Positions 33,816-46,811 are shown, counted from the stretch's first letter. The stretch is 64,000 bases of DNA from Cheiracanthium punctorium (GCA_038373885.1 JAWZYV010012283.1:124001-188000); one strand, 5' to 3'. The notes: generated by a model not told the origin, from the letters alone. A program made the numbers and translations.

Positions 33816-35881
33816 AAAATTAAGTAAAAGCTACCTTTATACACCGTAAAAACACTTTTATATATGTTAGTGTGTTATAATGACTAATATCAAATAAATT
33901 TGTGTAAAACAAGTAAGTCTTATGAAAATTGCGAGTATGTTTCCCGCAAAATTCCGCACGTATGTTTCTAGTGCAAAATGCTCTTTATCTGAGGGGAGAA
34001 TAAACAATCCACATGCAAACAAGAAGTATAATTTGTTGTAAAAACAATAGTTAAAATGATTTTTCTTAAAGGAGTGTTTCAAAGTCAGTGTCTTGAAACG
34101 TTGGGTAAGGTGTCGTGAAACGGGTATGAAGTCATTTTTAAAAATCATAGGTTGTTTTTTCATACTAATAATATTAAATATTTCACTTTTTTGTGTTTAC
34201 TATACAAAGCATTAATCATCTTCATCTCTAAAAGATTTTATATAGTTATATTAGTTTTAAATTCTAAAATATTAAACATAATATAAAGCTGCTGTTTTTT
34301 CATATAGGTGATATGAAGTAGTTAATAGATTTAAAAAAGGAAAAATTAATTTTATTGCCTTTTTATCAATTTATTGAAATTTAAAAATACTATAACTCCG
34401 ACTGTTAGATTAAGGTTCTAGACAAACATTTTTTTCTGACACTGTTGTAAAATAAGGTAAATAATAAAGGTAGTAGGATAAAACGGCAATGTATTTCTAT
34501 TCATCTAAAACACAAATAGTTTACTTTGAACTGACTTTTCTTTTTAGTCTATGTTTTCTCACAATGGCAACATTTATATTCGTAAAAAAGTTTATTAATT
34601 TCGTTGAAACTTAATATTAACTAAGCCTAACTGTGCATCTATTTTACCCCATCACACTAAAAGATAAATAGGAAGGAAAATATTTAAGAAAATTCTTACC
34701 TTTTTCTGATGACAAGCTATTTAGACATTTCTTAAAATAAAAATAATACAGGAGGTTTATTAGTTACTTGTAATTTTTTCAGGTGCACAAGAAAAGAATA
34801 TGAATTTAATAAGCTATTAAATATTGATAGCGTTCACGTTAAGGCGAAATTAAAGGGATCGTAATGCTACACAAATACGATCTTGAAGTACTTGCGGTGT
34901 TTTCGGCATTTGTGTTTGATAAAGCATTTGACCATTGGCATACCATTGAGAATGTGATCCTATAACATTTTTGAAAAGGACTTTAATACAGATTATCATG
35001 TAACAAAAGTTCGTCATGTTCAAAAGTTACATGTTCATCATGTAACAAAAGAGTCACCCATCGAACATTTGCGATTGAAAAATATTGGTGTATTTTTCTT
35101 TAATTTAGTGTATCATTTATTGCAATATCTGTAATAGTTCTGAAAATAGAAATATTTAAAATTCGGTTAATCATTTGTGATAATCCTGTATATCCAGTGT
35201 AAAAACATTAGTGTTTCTACAATGGTACGGTCCAGTATTTAATCTCAGAGATTCTACCACTTAAAGTGCATGCATCCAAGACATATATTTACAGTATGAT
35301 TCCAATTTTGGGTTGAAAATCGAATGATATTGAAAATATAAACATTCATCATATTCACGGGAATGTGACCGAACTTTTTCCAAACTTATTAAACACGGAC
35401 GTATGCTTGTTTTCGACAAAGTTTACTTGTTGCTAACTACTTTACTTGTTGCTAACTAAACTTTACTTGTTGCTAACAACCTAAAAATGTTTTTTTCTTT
35501 TTTTTAACGTGTAATTTGTGACATGTTAGTTTAATATTATGTGCTAAAGTTTCTGTTAAGAAACATAAACATTTAACCATTTTAAAACAGTTACATTACA
35601 ATGCATTAAACATTTATTTTTAAATAAAACTACTCAGATGAACTAAAACATCATTCTTTTTATAAATAAAATTGTCTTCTATTTATGAGAAATTTATTCA
35701 ATTTCATGTCAAATACTTCATTTCCAGTTGCAATGTGCTTTACTCGTTAAATCATTGTCAAATATTAATGATGTGATTAAAAGCTTTTTGTATTTCACAC
35801 TACTCGTTAAATCACAATCGCACAACACAAAAACTGTATTTGTTTCAAAGATTTGGGCAAGAAAGCTTTTTAAATTAGTGC

Positions 35882-35914
<33 letters not shown>

Positions 35915-37117
35915 GGATAAAGTTAAGATGAATTACTAATATGCTTTCTGTTGATGTAAAAATAAACCTTTTAAACATAAGATGTAGATTTATTAACCGT
36001 GTATTCTAAAAAAAAATATTTTAATTTTAATTTAACTTCTTTTCATCTCATATATCTATATGACTTTTTTAATTTGCAGATTGAATATAAAGATCTTTAT
36101 CGACCAAACAGAGTTTACTGCGAGGAGTAAAGATGTACTTTACAGTTCAGATGAATATCAACGGAGTATCTGTACAACGACTTTAGATTTCAAAATTGTT
36201 GGATATTGTATTATGCCATCCAAAAGAAAAATATTAAATCAGAGTATTTTTTATACGTATTAGTTTTTTACAATAATTAGGGAAAAGATTAGATTTACTT
36301 ATTCAGAATAATCGGGTAAATGGATGCTGCAAACTAGACACTTTCAAACTATGGATTAAAGTCTACGAAACAAGACTCAGTTGCTGAAAATACCAGTTCA
36401 GAACTTAATGATGGCTGGTTCCAGTTAGTTCACATTGCTCTTTTATGCGTATTGTGTCAATGAAAACACAGTGGGTAAAGTAGCGTTTGCGTCAGAATAA
36501 GCGTAAATGACATTGGAAATGGCGTAGTGATCTTATAGGAAGAAATTTTAACTCTTCTAATTCTTAAAATATATGAATTGAAACAATTTATATGTTCCAG
36601 AAATTAATTTATGAAAACAGCTCTAAGCACTATTTTAAGGATATGAAGCTATTATTTGTTTCTGTAAAATAATGAAGTTGTATATTACAATATAACATTA
36701 ATGCATATCTATAAATAGATGTACTTTCTCTGAAATTGTGAATAAAAATTTGTCCAGAAAATTAAAAGCACGTATGAACGTATTAATTTGTGCCTGCTTT
36801 GATTTCTTTAACTATGAATTAAAATTTCACTGTCAATTGTTATGTGAAGATTAAATTATTGCTAACATTCATTTATGTTTACAGAGTGTTGGACAATATG
36901 TTATTTATATTATGATATAAAAACTGTTTCATTATGAAAGTAAATTCAAGGTTTCGAACATTTTTTTCAACCTGGCAATGAACATTTAGTAACTTTGAAA
37001 TAAAGTTTGGAATGAAATGATAGTATACAAGTTACTGCTTGTGTTCTGCTACGAAATCTTCAAACATAATTTTGCCTTTTTATGACAAATAACACCAGAA
37101 TCAAGTGTAACTTGCAG
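33816..37117. other. Upstream region of channel gene, AT-rich
   Basis: No gene is recognised. Small tandem repeats: 'tcatgtaacaaaag' doublets at about 34998-35050, and three copies of 'tttacttgttgctaac' at about 35421-35477. A 24-25-nt T run sits at about 35889-35914. The promoter of the channel gene may lie in the right part, but I see no convincing TATA/Inr pair. Confidence 0.4.
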
Positions 37118-37219
37118 TCATACATGCCATTACATGCCACTTTTATTGTATATTCTACTGCTCATTTTTTCTACTCAATTAAGTTACTGGACAAATGGAC
37201 AAGAAAATGATTCTAATTC
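37118..37219 (+). CDS. Cys-loop ligand-gated channel, exon 1 (signal peptide)
   Basis: The ATG at 37134 encodes MPLLLYILLLIFSTQLSYWT, a textbook signal peptide (hydrophobic run of about 11 residues, likely cleavage near residue 17-20), then NGQENDSN plus two bases of the next codon. A consensus donor C|GTAAGTAT follows at 37220. The acceptor-like CTTGCAG at 37111-37117 suggests a noncoding exon further upstream may be joined here; an upstream out-of-frame ATG at 37123 makes the 37134 start a choice based on the signal peptide. Phase 2 matches exon 2 exactly (TC + A). The mature protein would be an extracellular-N-terminus pentameric channel subunit at the plasma membrane. Confidence 0.65.
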
Positions 37220-38334
37220 GTAAGTATATTTGCTCTCTTTTCCTCATACTTGTGTATAGTTAATGAATATTTAGTTTTTAAGTACGAATCCATACATTGC
37301 TTTCTTCTATAATTAACTATATCTTTCAATATAGAAATCAAAAAAGTTAAAAAAATAACATATTTTAAAGTTTCTCCTGAATTCGAAGAACGATTGTCCA
37401 TTTGCAAAACATACAAAATAAATCGGACTTAATATTGCTGTTCGTGTTTGATTACTGTTTTGAGAGTTGTATATCCAATGTAGCTTCTCAAAAATTACCC
37501 CCAAACACCCCTCACCTTTTTTATTAAAAATATTATCTTTTTCAATAGAAAAATCCTTGGGATTAATTTTTAGAAAAATAATAGTTTTTGCTTTCATTTG
37601 AACAGAACAGATATGACAATTCCTATATAAACAAATATCAAGTTTTATTGAAATGTTTATTTAGATTAATGACATAGGCCGTTTTCTTGTAAGACTTTAA
37701 TGAAAATTTAAACCAACGTCAGAGTTTTTAGTTAAGAATTCTCAAAAGTATATGTCACAGTAACGTACAATATGCTACAACAACACTTCATGAACTAAAA
37801 GATTTTTAGTACCTTTTAAAAGTTCAAAACTATTTTTGAATTTGCGAAGAATAAGAATCGTTATTTAAATAAATGCAGCTTTTCAGCTAAATATGATATC
37901 AGCTGTAGTCTTTTTTTTTTGTGTGGATGTGTATGTGACTGGGTTTTTTTTTCCTTCATATGTTTGACAAGTGTACAAAAGCAGAATTTTCAGTAAGTTA
38001 TTTCCTATAAAAATGCATATAAAATTTTATTTGTAATCCATTAGTAGAGGTCTGCCCCCCCCCGCAAATAAATAAATAAAAAATAATTCGCTGTGGCGTA
38101 GAACATCTTTAAAATATTTTAAAATATTAAAACTGAAACAAAAGATTTCATTAAAATCGATAGATTTATGTTGCTTATATGGCACATTCACGATACATTT
38201 AGTAATCAGCAAACGACTGATACATTTTTTCCTTTTGATCGGTTCCCGCCCCCCCTCCACAACATAGACATGAACTATTCCAAACTGATAAGAAGCTGGC
38301 TATAGTCTTTTAAGATGTAATACACCATTTAAGC

Positions 38335-38549
38335 CACATATGGGCAACCGCCGGCTCGCGGGCCTGATGTGGCCCGCGATGCCTTTGGATCCGGCCTGCG
38401 GAGCATATCAAAATTCTGTATAAAGCCCATATACGCCTTTCAAATTCCCATATAAATCCCAATTATACGGCCCGCGACTTCGCTATCATCCTGAAGTTTG
38501 GTCCTTCCTAAAGTCAGGGTTGCAACTTTTTAAAGGTTGCCAATACCTG
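38335..38549. mobile_element. hAT-like MITE (215 bp) with 8-bp duplication
   Basis: Ends CACATATGGGCAACC and, in inverse, CAGGTATTGGCAACC agree at 12 of 15 bases. Flanks ATTTAAGC (38327-38334) and ATTTAAAC (38550-38557) agree at 7 of 8, a hAT-size target duplication. The left half has 'gctcgcgggcc' and 'tggcccgcg' GC-rich subterminal text. Noncoding. Confidence 0.8.
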
Positions 38550-38587
38550 ATTTAAACAGTAAAAGAAACCAAACAGTTTTTAAAGCA

Positions 38588-38900
38588 ACCCCGTACCAAC
38601 TTCTTTTTAAAGATATCTCTGAGCCTTTATATAATGAAAGACTGAATTTTCCCCCCCATCATCTAATCACCCCCATCACCTCCCCTACCCCCCCCACCAA
38701 TTAATGTAAGGGGGCATATTTTATTGAATGGGAATTTTTTTATTATGGAGGCCGTATAAAAATTTAAATTTTGTACTTATTTCGATTTAATCCCCGGAAA
38801 ATGTTAAGTAATACCACAAAATTTTGTACCTTTTTTTATGTATAATTTTGGAATTGATTGTATATAGTTATGATGAATATTTAAGGAATAAAAGCCAGAT
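38588..38900 (+). repeat. Dispersed repeat R2, second copy
   Basis: Shares 'ttaaagatatctctgagcct', 'aatgaaagactgaatttt', a 'catcatct' C-rich patch and 'ggggcatatttta' with 19800-19960 in the same order and orientation. C runs near 38650 and 38686 are extra. A TA/GATA run lies at about 38908-38945, just after it. Confidence 0.5.
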
Positions 38901-39704
38901 ATACAATACATATATATATATATAGATATATAATACGTATCTATATATACGTATCGCCTTCAGTTGTAGCTTTTTTAATTGTAGCTTTTCTCTCTCAAAC
39001 TGGTAGTAAATATTTTCCTTTAAACGAAGAAGGTACCCTTTACTTTAGCAATACTGAGCAAAATGTATGGGCACTTGAAAAGGTAAAGGTCAACGAGGAA
39101 GAGGAACACTGCCATGTTCAAAACGTAGGACATAAAATGTTCTAGTCTTAGCCTTAAATAAAACAAGTGGAAAAGATTATTTAAAAAAGAAACTTTTAAA
39201 ACACATTATATAACTAATTTATACCAACATTTACATTCTAGGAGTAAACTATTAATTTCTGCACTAAAATTCGTAAAAATTTATAATAATTTAAATTTTG
39301 CTTTCTATTCTGGAAGAAAAAAGTCCCTATTGTTGAAAGTTTATATTAAACTTTCCTCTAAAATATGACGTCGATTCTTAGCCGGCGTAGAATCTGCCTG
39401 CGCAGACCTCTATCCAAAATTAACACTATGCAAGACTTTGTTTCAGAAAGCTTAACACGTACTCAAAAATTGGCAGATGGCAAATACTGCGCACTGTTCA
39501 AATGATATACTTTTTTGGAAGCTTGATGAAATGAACTTAGTAAAGCATAAATTATTTTAAAAAATTTCAAAAATTCTTTAATTTTTTTAAAATAAATAAT
39601 AATTTTATTAACTAGTTGTATTTATTATAGTCATGAATAATATATACCATCGATAATATCCGGAAATTATTTAACTAATTTTACATTTAGTAAACACATA
39701 TACC

Positions 39705-40010
39705 GGGTGATTCAAAATAGATGTTAAGGCGATTATTTTTTAAACCGTAAGTGATCGAAACATACTTCCAATTAGAAAAGTTCGTCAAATTAAGTGTAGC
39801 TTACAGTTATGGCATTTTTACTGGGGGTTGTATACATATTAAATTACGAAATTTTATTTTTATACGGTCCCTCCTTTCCTAACCCTTTATATTTAGAAAA
39901 ATGTTACTCTTTGCCTAAGAAAATTAATTTTGAAAAAATTCCGTGTCTCTACGTGGAATAGTTTCCGAGATATATCAATTTCAAAATTTTGGCATTTGTC
40001 AGTAAGCAAT
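39705..40010 (+). repeat. Transposon-like end ACCGGGTGATTCAAAAT
   Basis: The phrase at 39705 resembles the outer end of many Tc1/mariner-type elements. It is followed by 'actgggggttgtatacatat' and 'tttttatacggtccctcc', shared with the R2 copies, so it is probably a third R2 copy. No coding frame. Confidence 0.4.
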
Positions 40011-40459
40011 AAGGGGATGTCTCCAAAGTGAAAAAAATGTAATTACATTTCAAATGAAGTTAATTTATGTTAATAGTCACTCAATAGACACAGTTGACTC
40101 CTAAAATCCTAGTATAGCTAGAATTTGACAATTTCTATTGAAAGTTACCACACCATAATAACCCACACCATTATTTTGTCATGTGAAATTAAAAAAAAAT
40201 CATACATGTGAGAAAAAATATAAAACGGAAAAACATTTCAGTTCATACAGAATACGTAAACTACTGATGTACTTCATAGTGAGTATTTATACGCATAAAT
40301 ATAAATGCTACGGTTAATTATAGTGATTTTGAAATCATTCACTTGCCTCTGAAAATGAAAGCATGAAGTACCAGAAAATTAAACAAAAAGAAAGCAAATT
40401 TAACAGCACGGAAAGCAGCTTTCACATTCACTGCTTTGAGAACATAATTAAGTGCAAGG

Positions 40460-40618
40460 CATAGCTGCCAACTCTTCCGATTTTATCGGAAGATTTTCCA
40501 CCACAATTTTTAATCAGTTTTACTTTCAATTAAAAATTTAAACTTATTTTAAGCTTAAATTGCAAAGTAAAAGTTAGTGGTGGAAAATCTGATAAAATCG
40601 GAAGAGTTAGTAGCTATG
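40460..40618. mobile_element. MITE with 44-bp TIRs (159 bp)
   Basis: The left arm (CATAGCTGCCAACTCTTCCG and on to 'ttttccaccac') and the right arm (its inverse, CATAGCTACTAACTCTTCCG) agree over about 44 bp with few differences, around a 70-bp AT-rich centre. No clear target duplication was seen; the length class suits hAT MITEs. Confidence 0.8.
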
Positions 40619-41129
40619 GCAGGGGTACAAAATGAAATTGTTCATGATAGCAAAACTAAAAATGAAAAAGCTTCAAATGTGTTCTTTCGAAATTGATGAC
40701 AGTCATGTAAAGTGTTACACTTACATATTCACTAAAAATGTCATTCAATAATCTTATTAAGCATGGTTTTTAAAGAGCATGAGCTAGTTGGAAGATTCTC
40801 TCCTTGTAAATATGACCAAAATAATGCTTTTTTGTGAAATAATTTAACGCTTTTTCGAAGTAACATGAAACCAATATTAGGATATTAATAATACCATGCA
40901 GGAGAAGATAGCATGCATAGTAACATAAGTGAAATAATTTGCATTTACGGTAAATATTTACTTCGAAAATTATTGGAAAACTTATGAGCGTGTGACATAA
41001 ATATCAAAATGACATTTAATAGAATTTTAATAGAAGAGGTACTTTTACTTTATATGGCGACTGATGTTACATGGAAAAAATCGAATTATAAGTTTAAGCA
41101 GCAAAATACTAAATAAAAAATATTTAGGG

Positions 41130-41400
41130 TAGGTGCACAAGTAATTGACACTCTGGAAATATAATTTATTATAATAAGCTTTCATTTCAGGTCTGTTATC
41201 AAATAGTGCTATCTAGCAATAATTTAAACATTTGTCTTAGATTTCATGCAACTTTTTTACCTTCAGAGGGCTCTAGATATCAGAAATTGAGATTTTAAAC
41301 TCAGTGAAAAAAAGTCTGATTTTCAGTTACTGGATTAATGCTGTAATTAAGATTAGTCCATTATTAACCTGATTTCATTTGAAGCATGGATTTCACCAGT
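41130..41400 (+). repeat. Direct repeat flanking the long-TIR element, left copy
   Basis: Shares, in order, 'ggtgcac', 'aagctttcatttcagg', 'atcaaatagtgctatc', 'ttgtcttagatttcatgca', 'gggctctagatatcag' and 'tttgaagcatgg' with 43890-44205. The two copies are in the same orientation on either side of the 2.26-kb element. Confidence 0.7.
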
Positions 41401-42682
41401 AATTTGACACGTATGTTAGTTATTGGTTTTTTAGTCATGTTCATGGTAATCGTATAAAACGTTTTAGGAAATGCAGCAAATAGCTATACAGAAAGTTATC
41501 TTTATGTAATCTTTGAATATGCCGGGTGCCCCAAACAGGTGGTAATACGTTTTAATACTTTCTCTATTAGAGTTGGGTCATTCCACGTCAAATCAAACAC
41601 AAAACTGGAGAAAGTTCACCACACCAACTTAGATTTTCCTCAAATTTTATATAGAGGATTTATAGGCTAAGAAATCAACAAATCTCAATTTTGAAGGTTC
41701 TACGATAATTAATTACCGAGAAATTAATTATGCAAATTTTTAAGTTTTCTGCAAGATGGACCAACTTTTTTCTCGATTCTTTAAATAACTCCATACCTGT
41801 AAAAGTTACTGAAGTGAAAGTTTGTTTCTAGGAGTAACTTTTTACGCTGATTCCAAAAATGTTATCGAAATTTGCGTATCTTCAATAGTTTATGCATGAG
41901 CACTGCGTTTCCTAAAAAACATCATGAATTTTTTTCGGCATGTCTGATCACAGACACATGTTTTAAATTTTTATATGTTGTTAAGGTGGAATAATCCTAC
42001 ATCCCAAAATAATTTCATCTTGGCTTTTTGCTCCTTAGCAGAGAAAAAAAAATTTATGTATGTACCTATATAAGAGGATTTTCATATGCAACATTTATAC
42101 TGAAGATGAGAAAATTCAGAAGCAATTTAGTCTATTTTCCTAGGTCTTTTAAATTGATATCTGAAGTTTAACTACTACTCCAGGCATTTTCAAAAACTAG
42201 AAAATATATCAAAGTGCTTGCATCGGAAAACGTAAAACAAACAGCAAAAAATGCATGTAAAACAATGTTAAATTAAAAAGAATTCTAAAGTTAAAACTTT
42301 GAATTACTTTTAATTTAACCCTGTTGTTTTTGGCAATCATCCATAAGCCAATAAAGCTTTGTAATTCTGTATGACATTCAAGTCAATAGTAGGAACAAAG
42401 TTTATTGAAAGAATTGAATTCCTGTAAGTAACAGTACTTATTTACCTTTAACAGAATGCGAACAAAATTGTGCTTTGGCTAGTTTTGTGGATACAGCAAT
42501 TTGAAATAGGTTTTACTGTATACTGTATTAAACTTTTATTGTTACAACAACTAGCATAGCAATGTCAGGCACATTGTCAAATTGCACATTTGGTGATATA
42601 TTGCAGAATAAATGTCATGTAACCAGTTATTCACGGCAAACTTTTACGTCTACCCTCCTAGGAGGATTATATTCGAAATGTT

Positions 42683-42957
42683 CTGAAATCGATTTTTAGG
42701 CATTCTTGAGTGTTGTGTATTTTACAGCAAGAATTTTATCGATATCTCTTTTCTTCTTTGAGATCCCGCAGAATATGTGAAAAGAACATTTTGGGCCTTT
42801 ATCCTCCATAAATTAAGAATTTTGGAAAATACTCTCTAATCTAGCACCTACGCTATAAAATCCCACTCGTGCTAAATTTCGTGTTATTAGCTTCAGTAGT
42901 TTTGGCTAGGCAAAATATTGACATACGGAAACAGGATAGAACGACTTTCCGGTAGAC
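42683..42957 (+). repeat. Dispersed repeat R1, copy in transposon loop
   Basis: Matches 51382-51680 ('gatttttaggcattcttg', 'agcaagaattttatcgatat', 'tatgtgaaaagaacatttt', 'attagcttcagtagttttgg', 'acatacggaaac'). It ends in 'aacgactttccggtagacct', followed by the TA run. The copies at 18021 and 51382 belong to the same family. Confidence 0.75.

Positions 42958-43001
<44 letters not shown>
42958..43001. repeat. (TA)n microsatellite, about 22 units
   Basis: Uninterrupted TA/AT dinucleotides at the 3' end of the R1 copy, inside the loop of the long-TIR element. Confidence 0.95.
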
Positions 43002-43002
<1 letters not shown>

Positions 43003-43889
43003 GTTTTATTAAACATTGTTCTTTCTTTTGAGTTCAATATCATATAGGATTCCAAAGATTTATTGGCTGATGGATGATTGCAAAAACAACAGGGTTAAAT
43101 TAAAAATAATTCTAAATTTTAACTTTAGAATTCTTTTGAATTTAACATTGTTTTACATGCATTTTTTGTTGTTTGTTTGTTTTACGTTTTTCGATTCAAG
43201 CACTTTGATATATTTTCTAGTTTTTGAAAATGCCTGGAGTAGTAGTTAAACTTCAGATATAAATTTAAAAGACATAGGAAAATTGACTAACGCTTCTGAA
43301 TTTTCTCATCTTCAGTATAAATGTTGCATATGAAAATCCTCATATATAGGTACATACATACAATTTTTTTTCTCTGCTCCTGAGCAGAAAGCCAAGATGA
43401 AATTATTTTGGGATGTAGGATTATTCCATCTTAACAACATATAAAATTTTAAAACATGTGTCTGTGATCAGACATGCCGAAAAAAATTCATGATGTTTTT
43501 TAGCAAATGCAGTGCTCATGCATAAACTATAGAAGATACGCAAATTTCGATAACATTTTTGGAATCAGCGTAAAAAGTTACTCCTAGAAACAAATTTTCA
43601 CTTCAGTAACTTTTACAGGTAAGGAGTTATTTAAGGAATTGAGAAAAAAGTTGGCGCATCTTGCAGAAAACTTAAAAATTTGCATAATTAATTTCTCGGT
43701 AATTAATTATTGTAGAACCTTCAAAATTGAGATTTGTTGATGTCTTAGCCTATAAATCATCTATATGAAGTTTGAGAAAAATCAGAGTTGGTGTGGTGAA
43801 CTGCACTGTTTGATCTGACGTGGAATGACCCAGTTATATGGCAAATGTAACCTAAAATAGATTCAAAGTAAGATTTGAAAAAAGACTGG

Positions 43890-44205
43890 GTTAGGTGCAT
43901 CACGCACTGAAACTTTACGATATAATTTATCATTGTAAGCTTTTATTTCAGAACTTTTATCAAATGGTGCTATCCAGAACCAATATAGACATTTATCTTC
44001 AATTTTATGCAAAACTTTTTTTGTTATCTCCAGGGGTTCTAGGTATCAAAAATTAAACTCGGTGCTGAAATTCTCGGTGCTGCTCGGTTTTAAACTCTGT
44101 GCTGAATATATTCTGACTCTCAGTAGCTTATTTATGAACTTATCTTAATGCTGAAATTAGGATAAGTTCATAAACAACCTGTTCGCTTTTGAAGCATATT
44201 TTTTG
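43890..44205 (+). repeat. Direct repeat flanking the long-TIR element, right copy
   Basis: Partner of 41130-41400. It contains an additional perfect 14-bp-stem hairpin at 44131-44174 (TTTATGAACTTATC / GATAAGTTCATAAA) that the left copy lacks. Confidence 0.7.
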
Positions 44206-44231
44206 AGAAATAAAATTAAATTGAATTGCAT

Positions 44232-45241
44232 CAGATAATTAGATGAAGTACCCGTAGTTGACGTGTTAGTATGTAATGTAGATTTCCAAAAAACCTAAAT
44301 TTTCGTCAGAAATGTAGGAGTGCAAAGAATGGAAGTAGCATATTGGCAAAAGTACAAAAAGCAAAGCTATAACTTCTGTATACTATTAAAAGATTACAGG
44401 TTAGAGAATACCTAAATGCTGAGTGAAATTGTCAATAGAGAAAACATTTTATTTATAAAATTAATTTTTTATTTTTGTGAAAAGAGTTTTAATGTCAAGA
44501 GGTCATTCCTCGCCTGTAACTAAATTTTCTTTGATTCACTACAGATATTTTTATATTATGCCCCCAGAAAACTTTGCACAAATTTCAAATATCTAAAAAA
44601 GCATTGAGAAAAAATTCCGATGAATTTTTTAAAAATTAAATAGCTAGTAAATAATACATTAACTCCAAGTGTCTTAAAGTAATTCCACTTAAAAAATTCA
44701 ATTTTTTCAGTTTTAAAATTTATTTAAATTAAAAAATTACGACATTTATTGTTTTCGTATTTACTGATCATGTTACTATATTTTATTCTATTCTGCAAAG
44801 CCGTATTTGAGGGTTTGCGAGAACAAACATTTACATGATTTTTAAAAAATCTCAAATCTATGAAATATTTAAAATAATTCTAGCATCTTTAGTTTAAATT
44901 AACTTGAAACTTAACATAATTTGAAATTTCATTATATTCCATTTTAATTTTTCAGAAATGGAGCAAAAATTTTTAGGTATTTCACGCCCAAAGTTTAAGT
45001 GACGACGTGTGATGATGCTAAGTTTTATTTCATTCCCTTCAGTGGTTTATATGCGATAAACAAACAAATATTTACAAATTTACATAAATTTTCGCAAAAT
45101 CTTCAAGTTCGGCATGCTCATTTATTTTTTTAATGCAATGACGTAAAAATAATTGATGAAAATGAAATAAAATTTGGTGGCATGATACGTGGTCTCACTC
45201 ATCTTAAAATCTTCGACGCCTGTTATTTACAATAGGCGTCG

Positions 45242-45280
<39 letters not shown>

Positions 45281-45385
45281 GATTAGGTTTTGAGATTTTG
45301 CGAAAATCGTTTAAAACTGCGTATATATTTGTTGCCCGTCACGTAATAACGACTAAAGCCAACGAAATGAAACTTGCTTGATTCT
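44232..45385 (+). mobile_element. Second Helentron-like copy, rearranged
   Basis: 44232-44420 matches 23775-23945: 'gaagtacccgtagttgacgt' versus 'gaagtattcgtcgttgacgg', then 'tttcgtcag', 'atgtaggagtgcaaagaatg' and 'gattacaggttagaga'. Decayed tandem units follow to about 45110. At 45130-45385 the units are in reverse orientation and meet at a hairpin (TTCGACGCCT / AGGCGTCGAA, 45214-45243), followed by a T run of about 30. This copy therefore contains an internal inversion. Confidence 0.55.
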
Positions 45386-45425
45386 TCTTGTTTTTGCAAA
45401 TCTTCAAGTCACTTTCATAACCTCT

Positions 45426-45560
45426 ACCGATAAGGAGTTATTTTAGCAATTCAGAGAAAAGTGGCGTATCTTGCAGAAAATTTAAAAATTTGCATAATTA
45501 ATTTCTCGGTAATTAATTATCGTAGAACCTACAAAATTGAGATTTGTTATTAACTTTCAA
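45426..45560. repeat. Fragment of long-TIR element arm
   Basis: 'aaggagttattttagcaatt', 'gcagaaaatttaaaaatttg', 'aattaatttctcggtaatta' and 'aaaattgagatttgtt' match 43618-43745 in the same orientation. It shows that the family has at least one other, truncated insertion next door. Confidence 0.7.
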
Positions 45561-46811
45561 GTATATTTAAGGTAGCAATAATTGAGCAACAAACACCATA
45601 TAAAAATTTACAATGAACGGATTTAACGGCTCGGTCGACAGAGTTACTTGGCCCAAAAGAAAATTTTTTGAAAATATAATTCATATTAAAAGTATGCTGG
45701 TAATATATTTAAGAGCTTCCGAAATGTTTTTACTTTTTCTTACATAGTTCAAATTTTTGAAGTTCATAGTTACAATTAACTACTGTTTTTTTTTTTCTTT
45801 TTTTATAAAGGCGTAGTTATGACTATGTGGGGAAACATAGGAAAAATCAGTCTGACCTGAAAAAGCACATTATTGTCTTAAAATCCCTTAAAAACATTAA
45901 GGAAAAATAATTTAAAATATTTTATTTGCTTATAACTTAAAAATAAATTATAAAATGGAAATTTTGCTACTGATTATTTTTATAAATTTCAAATGCTTAA
46001 AACTTACTGTCATGGTCTGTAAACAGCGCTAGAATTTCATTCCATAATAATAAAAGTATGCTAGATTTTTGAAATTCCACGAGAATAAAAGTATACTACA
46101 CATTTTCTAATAAAAATTAATGAGACAGAAATAGAAAAAAAAAACAATTTAGACCATGGAAATTTCTTTTAGCAAATAGTTACTTTCTTAATAAAATAAA
46201 AGGACGCTTTAAAATTATGTCGAAACCCAATCCTAGAAAACAGCCGTCATACGAAAATCCAGTTTCTACTGGTTTGTTCATATACTTAGTGGGTATATGT
46301 CTCTTGGAAAATTTTAAGAGTTCGTCTGCAGTCATGTAGTTTAAACAGCTCTATTGTAAAACTAACAACACCGAGAAAAAAAAAGTCCTGACAGACGACA
46401 TACCAAGAAAAGTTTCTATTTCTAAACTCCCTGAAACATTTATTTTGGCTTTATTTTATTTTCATTTTCATTTCATTTTATTTATTTATTTATTTATTTA
46501 TTTATGTTCTTAAAGGGTCGTCATTACTTAACACAATTTCTTGCAATTTTTACAATCAACATGCCTTCTTTATAAAAAGATTGATCTGACCTTGCTGCAA
46601 GTGAATCTTATTTGTATTTAGGTTTTATTAAAAAATACTTCGTAAGCTTTACAGGTATTTTGAGATCACTGTCTGCGTTGGCATGCCTTTTGCAAAGGGA
46701 CTGTAAAAATAAGGAAAAGGCAATTTTTAACTCTAAAATATAGTAGCTAGGATTTTTTTCTTAATTAAAGAAATATTTTATGTTTTATACTATCAATTAA
46801 TTATTTTTCAG

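Larger units (their letters stand above)
41577..43831. mobile_element. DNA transposon with 0.8-kb TIRs and AGTT duplication
   Basis: The outer ends are GGGTCATTCCACGTCAAATC and, in inverse, GGGTCATTCCACGTCAGATC. The arms run about 41577-42387 and 43029-43831, roughly 90% alike by eye, with matched landmarks all along ('aatttgcgtatcttc', 'catgtctgatcacagacaca', 'cctacatcccaaaataattt'). AGTT lies immediately outside both ends (41573-41576 and 43832-43835), a 4-bp target duplication. The 640-bp loop holds no transposase but an R1 repeat copy and a TA run. Long TIRs, a 4-bp duplication and GGG termini recall Sola-type elements, but I could not test this. A further arm fragment is at 45426-45560. 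Confidence 0.85.
37220..46811 (+). other. Intron 1 of channel gene (9.6 kb)
   Basis: Bounded by GTAAGT at 37220 and TTATTTTTCAG at 46801-46811. It is AT-rich and loaded with inserted repeats: hAT-like MITE, R2 copies, a 159-bp TIR MITE, the 2.26-kb long-TIR element with direct repeats on both sides, a second Helentron-like copy, and T runs (a long one near 45247-45275). No further exon with good splice sites and coding text was found inside. Confidence 0.55.
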
